Positions 58,801-64,000 of a stretch of 64,000 nucleotides of DNA are shown here, in pieces. Each line of letters starts with the position of its first letter. The stretch's first letter is position 1. Source of the DNA: Maniola hyperantus (lineage: Eukaryota; Arthropoda; Insecta; Lepidoptera; Nymphalidae); NCBI RefSeq assembly GCF_902806685.2, contig NC_048552.1, forward strand, positions 7,839,662 through 7,903,661, given 5' to 3'. A model generated the notes under the pieces. It searched no databases. It was not told the DNA's origin and was given only the letters and a program-made list of their open reading frames with translations. Position numbers and translations under genes: made by a program.

Positions 58801-61800
58801 ATTGTCTAAAGATGAATCCGATAGTAATTTTTAAGCACGTTCTTGTATCCTACTTTCCAATTTCTTTATATTTCGCAGTAGATACTCACCACTGACTTTA
58901 TTTTAAAAGGAAAAAACGTTTAGGCACTATTATCACTCAATTTTACTACGAGTTTTAAGAATATCGTGTTGAACGGCCAAGCACTAGAACGCGAATGAAA
59001 ATGGCGACCAGTGTTGCATGAGTGTTGCCTTGTGAGAAGTACAGTCTATGGTACGAAAAATGTATCAATGGATTTTTATTTTGTTTTATTTATTTTTAGA
59101 TGTATTTCTCAACTATAGTGTTTGAATGGCCAGACGGTTCGTCTACTACAAGTATTCTTAATCTCGAAGACGAAGCAAAGTATAATCGCGACAAGTTGTA
59201 TCTTAGGTTCAGTGGACTGAATCTGATCTAAGTTAGAACAGTATTTATGTCTAACTACACGTTAACTCTCTATCTTTCCAGTGGTTTCATTTTTCACATA
59301 ATCTGTTCACAAACATAGTCAGAAAAACTATATACTTATTTATATATATATTTCGCTACAAACTGCCAAATAAAAAGTCAATTTGTCGTTAAGAGCATCT
59401 TGAATATTAAGTAACTGTATTTAGACATGCTGTATAGATAAATTGTCAAAAATGTAAGATTCTTAACTTTTACGATGCATTTCATAATGTATTTCAAAGT
59501 AAAGCTAGAGTTTTTATTGCCACTTGGCAGAAAAACCAAATTGTTCTTGGCTCGACCCGGGAATCAACACCAGGACCTCGCTCTCTGCATTAACCACTAG
59601 ACCAATGAAGCAGTAACCACTAAATAACAATAATGTATGTAAATGCACTTACGGCCAATGCGCCTTGTTGACGAGCCTGGCTGCCGCGGGTGGTGGGTTT
59701 TGAGCAGATGAGTTCACCAGCACATCACTAGCTCCTTTGGGGACAACTGAAAACCAATAGCATCAATTTAAATCTAATGTTAACAATAAATTTATTTATT
59801 TTTTGAAGAATTTCTTTATTTAGTTTTGGTACTAAACTAGTTGATGCGACTTCGTGTCCGCGTGGATCATTTACGTTTTTAAAAATCACATTTTGATTTT
59901 TTGGATTAAAAAGCAGTCTAAGGGCCGATTTCACCAACGCAAAAGAAGTCTTATCCGAGAACAAATTTTATGTTTTCGCATGATTTCAATACCAAAACTG
60001 TCATTACGTCCAATTTATTCCTAGATTAAACGTCACTTGACGTTGGTGAAATCGGCACTAATTCACTTTTCAGGTCTGTAACTATATCGGTGAAAGCTTT
60101 GCGGCGCGGCGGCGACGCAACGCATAGTGTGCCCTCAGTCTGACTGACTGACTGCCTGATCTATCAATGCACAGCTCAAACTACTGGATGGATCTGGCTA
60201 AATTTTGGTATAGCTATTATAGCTATTATAGCTGTTGATTGCAAATAAACGAATAAAATAAAATGACGTAGACAACCGCTAAGAAACGGTTTTTGCAAAT
60301 TTAATCCCTAAAAGAACACGTACACTAATAATAATTGTAGTAGCTTAATAAAATTATAGTTTATAAAATAAATGTAAACGGTTACCTCATTCCTGACTAA
60401 CACAGTGAACCGAGATGCGATAGCCAATAATGCAGTGTAATTAAGGTCAAACAAAGTTCCGCCGCTGTACCACAAGTACTTTATTATTTGTGCTGTTATT
60501 ATTAATTAAAATATTTATATTTGTTACGACTTTAAGGAAATCCACGTACCTTAAAATTGTCGTAACTTTATTATTACTAGATGATGCCGGTACTTGATTC
60601 GTATGTATTTAGATTTTAAAAATCCCGTGGGAACTTTTAAATCCGGGTTCAAAAGTAGTCGATGTTACTCTTCAGACCTTTAACTATATCCAGACAAAAA
60701 ACGATCCGTTGCTCTGCTGCGGCGTGATTTAAAGACAAACAAACACTTTCGCATTTATATTGTTAATAAGTATGATGGTTATTATGGTATTCTTAGATTT
60801 ATACATGTAATGCCGTTTCAAGTTTTTTCAATTCTTCAGTAAGACTTGAGCATTTTCTGAATGTTTATGAAAACATACCAAGCTAGTAATAATCGCACTA
60901 TATTAAATTTGCATTTATACATTATAATTCTATTTTCATAAAAATTTAATGGTTATTCTGACTGATAACATAAAATAAGAATTGTCGTACCACTACTCAT
61001 TATCACTAAAATATTACATTACAGAGGTTTCTGCTAAACAATAGCATGTCTGTGATGGTGTACAAATCACTAGCTGTCTTGCACTTAAGTTATCTAGTCT
61101 TTATGTAACTCGAGACTCATCGGATGACACAGAATTTTCCATGTGACTCAATTGAAATGTACACTACATCGTAATTCTTATGCAAACTAACTTCGTAGAT
61201 GATCATCATACCTACATATTATAATTAAATCCAGCCATGTTTGTAAAATCTCTTATATCAATCACCTACCCCTTATCACGACTTTCCTTCTCTGGACCGG
61301 CTTAACATTCGACGTTCATTGAAGACCCTACCATTCATTACGTCAGATCTTTATTGAACGAAATGGATACTCTTAGAGTCAATAAATCCTTACTATCTCG
61401 GAATCTTAAAAATGTTTCCTTAATTGATTCCTTTTTCATTTAAAGATAGATAGATTTAAAGAAAGAGATTTTATTTAATAAGCTTTACAGGATAGTCAGG
61501 ATTGTTGCGTCGCTGTTTAAGTTAACTTACAATACAAAGTCGAAACTACATCAAAAAATACTATGTACCTATTTATCTTTTAATCTGCTCTACATTTGTC
61601 TTTATCCCTTATACTACTTTACTAGCTTTATAGAAAAGTATAATAAAGCCGTGACATGACCCTTAAGCATTGGCATTCTAGTGACATCGCTAATCTGATC
61701 AACTGGCAACTGGAAACGTTTTTGCTCAGGGTTCCTCATAAAGACATAAACAGCTTTATCGTCTCAAGTACCTACAAAGCCAGAGCGCATACGTATGTTC

Positions 61801-62888
61801 CAGGCAAGTGCGTTCCAACCGACACCGCACCATTCTTTACACCACCACGACCACATCACTCAACCACCACTAAAAACCCTAATAAAAAACCGGCCAAGTG
61901 CCAATCAGGCTCGCGCGCCGAGGTACGAATAAGACGAATTTTCCTGCTTGGATCCATTTTACTCTAATTAATAAGTAAATAACTGTAGTACGCGACAGGT
62001 CGAGATGACAACCGGGGAGAGTGCGGGCGAGCACGGGTGTGTGGGGCGGGGCGACCCCCGCCTCTTAGTCATGTCATAGCGTCACCCCCGCTATTCCGCA
62101 CCGGATTAGCGCGGGGGGATGTGCGGGTTTGCGGGCGTCACCACCCCGATTGCCATCTCGACCTGTCGCGTACTATACTACATATACGAATGTTACTTTA
62201 AGGGTGGTTTCAAATTACGCTCGTTTTGGCATATGAGCTGTTTTCACGCATCAATAAATCGGAAGCGGGCGCATGTGCTCATTACGGAGTGTTCGCTCGA
62301 AACAATGGATCAGTCAGTAGCAATATGGATTCTGACGAGATTATAAGAGAGTTTACGCTCGTGCGAGATGCGCGTTAGACATAAGGCGCGCATGTACGCG
62401 CGTACAAAAACGAGCTTATACGCGCAAAAAAGCGAATCTGAAACCGCACTTACCAACGTTATACGTATAACGTTTGATAGTAAAGCGATCACAATTAGGT
62501 ATCATTGGTTCGCTGACATTATCACTCTTGGGTAAAATGCACAAGTGCAGCAAGAATGTCATGAATTCAGCTATCACAATAATTGTGATTGTAGCAACAT
62601 TGCCCCATTAACACGACAGGTGAATTCAGGGTTGGCATGGCATTTTAATCAAATATTCAGAACAAGTGTTATAAACATGTTTTTATTTTTTTTAAACCGT
62701 TACGTAAAAAGAGTTTTGTTTGTGTAACCGTGTAGGTGAATCTGTCACATGATAATATCACCTGTCACGCAAAGGGGGCTGATTTGATACGACCGTGTGG
62801 AGTACGCACCGGCATTAGTCTGCGAGGTGTGCATGGCGGGCGCGGGGCCGCCGGGCGCCGCCGCACGCACCGACGACGACATCACGTT
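48158..62888 (-). CDS. Csk: C-terminal Src kinase (Csk), SH2 and kinase domains; 5' end outside window
   Basis: Csk phosphorylates the inhibitory C-terminal Tyr of Src-family kinases. Minus-strand exons with consistent phases: 62810-62888 (NVMSSSVRAAAPGG...), 59653-59746, 52512-52658, 51384-51588, 50631-50754, 50076-50241, 49745-49912, 49103-49319, 48504-48590, 48158-48382; about 503 codons from the first seen. SH2: WHHGAISRERAEALLSG, FLVRESTNFPGDHTLCVRF, then DDEEFFDNMMDLIQHYLKDA. A Pro-rich linker (QPPPYPPTPSVSS) follows. Kinase: IGKGEFGDVMLG, VAVKILKD, HRDLAARN, DFGLAR, KLPIKWTAPEALKYN, MWSFGILLWEIYSFGRVPYP and PEGCPTGPYDVMRAAWHADP. There is no tail Tyr, as expected for Csk. No SH3 domain is seen; it is either upstream of 62.9 kb or absent. 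The last exon is read through to TAG (ending AAVVGQ), although CAG|GTAACA at the end of the conserved part could be a donor to an unseen exon. Confidence 0.95.
49372..49690 (+). mobile_element. LINE 3'-end fragment in a Csk intron
   Basis: TGGAATCAACTCCCATCGGC, GGCGGCGGTAATCACTTAAT and TCGGGCGACCCATTTGCTCG are typical of the 3' end of a lepidopteran jockey/CR1-like LINE. In one plus frame LWNQLPSAVFPLDYNMELFK matches the conserved C-terminal LINE block. It ends near an A run and is severely 5'-truncated. Confidence 0.7.
52225..52489 (+). mobile_element. tRNA-derived SINE, 22 bp from a Csk exon
   Basis: CTGTGATAGCCTAGTTGTTA (A-box region) and GTGGTCGATCCCGGAC (B-box region) start it. The body has CATGCCTGAGAGTTCTCCAT, the tail GATGATATGATGAT. 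Same family as 35843-36160. It lies just past the donor site of the SH2 exon ending at 52512. Confidence 0.8.
53210..53504. mobile_element. About 290-bp MITE, TGGCACCGATTCT family, copy 2
   Basis: Near full-length match to 24326-24617 (GAGTATCTGCATCCTTTTCT, GAAGAGGGTGCGAATACGCT, end GAATCGGTGCCACT). Both copies are intronic. Confidence 0.75.
54331..54525 (+). repeat. Inverted terminal repeat (left) of the DIRS-like element
   Basis: From AGATTAAGAATACTTGTAGT to CGCCATTTTCATTC it matches the reverse complement of 58993-59165 almost base for base. The outer 24 bp are more diverged between the two ends. Confidence 0.9.
54613..54726 (-). repeat. Internal complementary region of the DIRS-like element
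   Basis: CTTAATCTCTTCAGACGAAG...GTTTAATCATCAA is the reverse complement of the left end (54289-54366). It runs directly into ATTATACTTTGCTTCGTCTT, the reverse complement of the right end. The joint therefore copies the circle junction. Confidence 0.85.
55749..55808 (+). repeat. Homopolymer run of about 60 T
   Basis: An uninterrupted T tract inside the DIRS-like element. Its length is unlikely to be exact. Confidence 0.9.
57000..57450 (-). pseudogene. DIRS-like reverse transcriptase remnant
   Basis: On the minus strand LISRNSFLCILN, a one-base shift, then DIKYAYFLL, YEFIVLPFGLNAAPSVLQNE and FLGYISSNYLDDIIL appear in order. The YLDD catalytic motif is at 57190-57179. Stops follow YLDDIIL and precede the next block, so no functional product is possible. 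Confidence 0.8.
57650..57960 (-). pseudogene. Gag-like remnant of the DIRS-like element
   Basis: A 70-codon frame containing AGIDSFLFGEKLGDAAETVS and PLVRQTGAKRKSALAAQQP lies upstream of the RT remnant. Its position fits the end of DIRS ORF1; I assign it by context only. Confidence 0.5.
58372..58748. repeat. Tandem array, unit about 148 bp, 2.5 copies
   Basis: AATGTATATTG(A/T)CGTGAAGG recurs near 58402, 58550 and 58697, and TGAAGTGTACTCAACACT recurs with the same spacing. It lies just inside the right terminal repeat of the DIRS-like element, in the position of its 5' leader. Confidence 0.85.
58993..59186 (-). repeat. Inverted terminal repeat (right) of the DIRS-like element
   Basis: Reverse complement of 54331-54525 over about 170 bp. 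It ends CGAAGCAAAGTATAAT. Confidence 0.9.
59540..59612 (-). mobile_element. tRNA-like SINE head
   Basis: The minus strand reads CATTGGTCTAGTGGTTAATG (A-box region) and TTGATTCCCGGGTCGAGCC (B-box region). It lies 41 bp before the donor side of a Csk exon and may be only a fragment. Confidence 0.55.
59919..60060. mobile_element. 142-bp MITE, GCCGATTTCACCAACG ends
   Basis: Left TAAGGGCCGATTTCACCAAC mirrors right GTTGGTGAAATCGGCACTA. It is non-coding. Confidence 0.78.
60578..60760 (-). repeat. Diverged Lep1-like repeat
   Basis: Inverted family blocks: ACTAGATGATGCCGGTAC, TTTTAAAAATCCCGTGGGAA and CACTTTCGCATTTATATTGT. Confidence 0.6.
61986..62175. mobile_element. Palindromic MITE, CGACAGGTCGAGATGGCAATCGG family
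   Basis: TAGTACGCGACAGGTCGAGA at the left and TCTCGACCTGTCGCGTACTA at the right are exact inverted repeats. The interior is GC-rich (CGGTGCGG-type and GCGCGGGG blocks). Confidence 0.85.
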
Positions 62889-62997
62889 CTGCAAAAGTAA
62901 AAAGCTGAGTCAAAAAAATCAAAAGGACACGAGGAGGAAAAAAGTGAAGGAAAGACGAGGATAAGAGAGCGAGGGCGCAGATAGTGAGGAGAACGAG

Positions 62998-63178
62998 CCT
63001 CAATAGCTCAACAGGTAAAGGAGTGGACTGAAAACCGAAAAAGGTCAACGGTTCAACCCCGCCCGTTGCACAATTGTCGTACCTACTCCTAGCACAAGCT
63101 TGACGCTTAGTTGGAGAGGAAATGGGAATATTAGTCGTTTAACATGGCTAATATTCTTTTAAAAAAAATCGAAGAAGC
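62998..63178 (+). mobile_element. tRNA-derived SINE (same family as 10300-10480)
   Basis: CTCAATAGCTCAACAGGTAA and ACGGTTCAACCCCGCCCGTT mark the A and B boxes. It ends GGCTAATATTC(T)n(A)n. Located upstream of the first visible Csk exon. Confidence 0.75.
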
Positions 63179-63226
63179 GAATCTCGATATTAGGCGGGAC
63201 CGCGATGAGCTGCGGGGATTCAACGT

Positions 63227-63370
63227 ATAGTACGCGACAGGTCGTGATGGTAATCAGGGAGGGAACACCCCGCACACCCGCACCAAACCGGTGCAGGCGA
63301 GGGCGGGTGACGTGCGGGTGTACGGGGCGTCGCACCGCCTCATATCCCGATAGACTTGTCGCGGACTATA
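63227..63370. mobile_element. Palindromic MITE, CGACAGGTCGAGATGGCAATCGG family
   Basis: Left TATAGTACGCGACAGGTCG mirrors right (GA)CTTGTCGCGGACTATA, with the GC-rich family core (GCGGGTGACGTGCGGGTG). Confidence 0.8.
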
Positions 63371-63498
63371 GTTGTGGTGATATCAGCTCCAGAGGGGAGA
63401 ATGATACAGTAAAAAACTTGTTGGGAGTCAAAAACGCGCCCCAGGAACACGCCAAGAACAAGGACTTTATAAATAGTTTTAAATACATATCAAAAATT

Positions 63499-63575
63499 GC
63501 GTAACCGGCAGGAATCGAACCTGCATCTTCTGGGTTCGCGCCCGATGCCTTGACCACTCGGCCACGGTTTCGCTT
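63499..63575 (-). mobile_element. tRNA-like head of a SINE or tRNA pseudogene
   Basis: The minus strand reads GAAACCGTGGCCGAGTGGTC (A box GGCCGAGTGG) and GCAGGTTCGATTCCTGC, a perfect T-arm. The acceptor and anticodon stems each carry a mismatch, position 33 is G instead of T, and the long variable arm of tRNA-Ser is missing. Confidence 0.6.
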
Positions 63576-64000
63576 ACTGCCAGTGACGAAATTTATGGTA
63601 TGTATGTTCACCATACTCACACCAGAATTCACTTTCAGTTATTTTTTCAAAAATTCAAATTATAAGCCATGTGTACAATATACTGCTGGGGCGAGTAAAT
63701 TCGATGTTTTGTCTGATTGTAATTGTTATTAATAAATGCGCTCAAAAGGGCTTGAAGCCAGACCCGTGAAGTAAAAAAACCTTTATAAAAACTTCTCATA
63801 AAAACGTACGTACATATTTAAATTTAATCACAACCAGCGACCAATTTTTTTTAAAACTACTATGTAGATGTAATTATGTTATAAGGCAAAAACTACTCTA
63901 TATTAATATTAAAGCAGTTAATACCTGCTACGAGTAACTAATCCTTCGGCGAGCAATGATACGGACTTGTTTAACTGTGAAATGAATTTTCCTCGCGTCA

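Larger units (their letters stand above)
54289..59186 (-). mobile_element. DIRS-like tyrosine-recombinase retrotransposon, structurally complete, coding decayed
   Basis: DIRS elements use a tyrosine recombinase and circular intermediates, with inverted termini and an internal complementary region (ICR). Here inverted repeats lie at 54331-54525 and 58993-59186. An ICR at 54613-54726 is the reverse complement of the joined right and left ends, including 42 nt (54289-54330) found only at the left end. Minus-strand coding traces are in the expected order: gag-like SFLFGEKLGDAAETV near 57830; RT blocks LISRNSFLCILN (57361-57420), YEFIVLPFGLNAAPSVLQNE (57241-57300), NYLDDIIL (near 57180); recombinase blocks AAHSTRHASTFTAF and KTADWSNSFSICDN (near 54960-55055). 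Stops and frameshifts interrupt all of these. No target duplication is evident, as expected. It lies in a Csk intron, same strand. Confidence 0.88.

Noticed and set aside
63499..63575. Possible functional tRNA-Ser gene on the minus strand
   Set aside because: Stem mismatches, G at position 33 and no long variable arm point to a SINE head or pseudogene.

Overview
The window looks like nuclear DNA of a moth or butterfly (Lepidoptera). It is AT-rich and intron-rich, with canonical GT/AG splice sites, and is packed with short interspersed repeats of the kind familiar from lepidopteran genomes (Lep1/Helitron-like repeats, tRNA-derived SINEs, many palindromic MITEs). I place it in Lepidoptera from the repeat content and protein similarity, without any database search.

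Six host protein-coding genes can be read exon by exon. From left to right: ubiquilin (minus strand, running off or ending near the left edge), a TTLL6/TTLL13-type tubulin polyglutamylase (plus), CDK7 (minus), DET1 (plus), an unrecognised 198-aa protein (plus), and the Src-family regulator kinase Csk (minus, 5' end probably outside the window). Ubiquilin/TTLL6 and CDK7/DET1 are divergent pairs; TTLL6/CDK7 and the 198-aa gene/Csk are convergent. They have housekeeping or signalling roles (proteasome shuttling, tubulin modification, TFIIH/CAK, CUL4 ligase, Src control) and no shared pathway is evident.

The introns hold most of the unusual content. The TTLL6 introns contain a mariner transposase fragment, an 887-bp non-coding LTR element (TRIM-like) with identical LTRs and a perfect target duplication, a 4,987-bp Ty3/gypsy element with LTRs that read as identical and long open gag and pol frames, and a CR1-group LINE fragment. 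The Csk intron at 52.7-59.6 kb contains a 4.9-kb DIRS-like tyrosine-recombinase retrotransposon. Its coding region is decayed, but its inverted termini and internal complementary region are still recognisable.

Several exons carry reading-frame breaks: multiple indels in ubiquilin, one shift in the last CDK7 exon, and one in-frame TGA in TTLL6. DET1, Csk and the 198-aa gene read cleanly. I cannot tell from one sequence whether the breaks are consensus errors or real mutations. Gene-poor stretches (1-1.7 kb, 5.4-7.2 kb, 31-34.4 kb, 43-48 kb, 62.9-64 kb) contain repeats and AT-rich sequence with no coding signal I could support.
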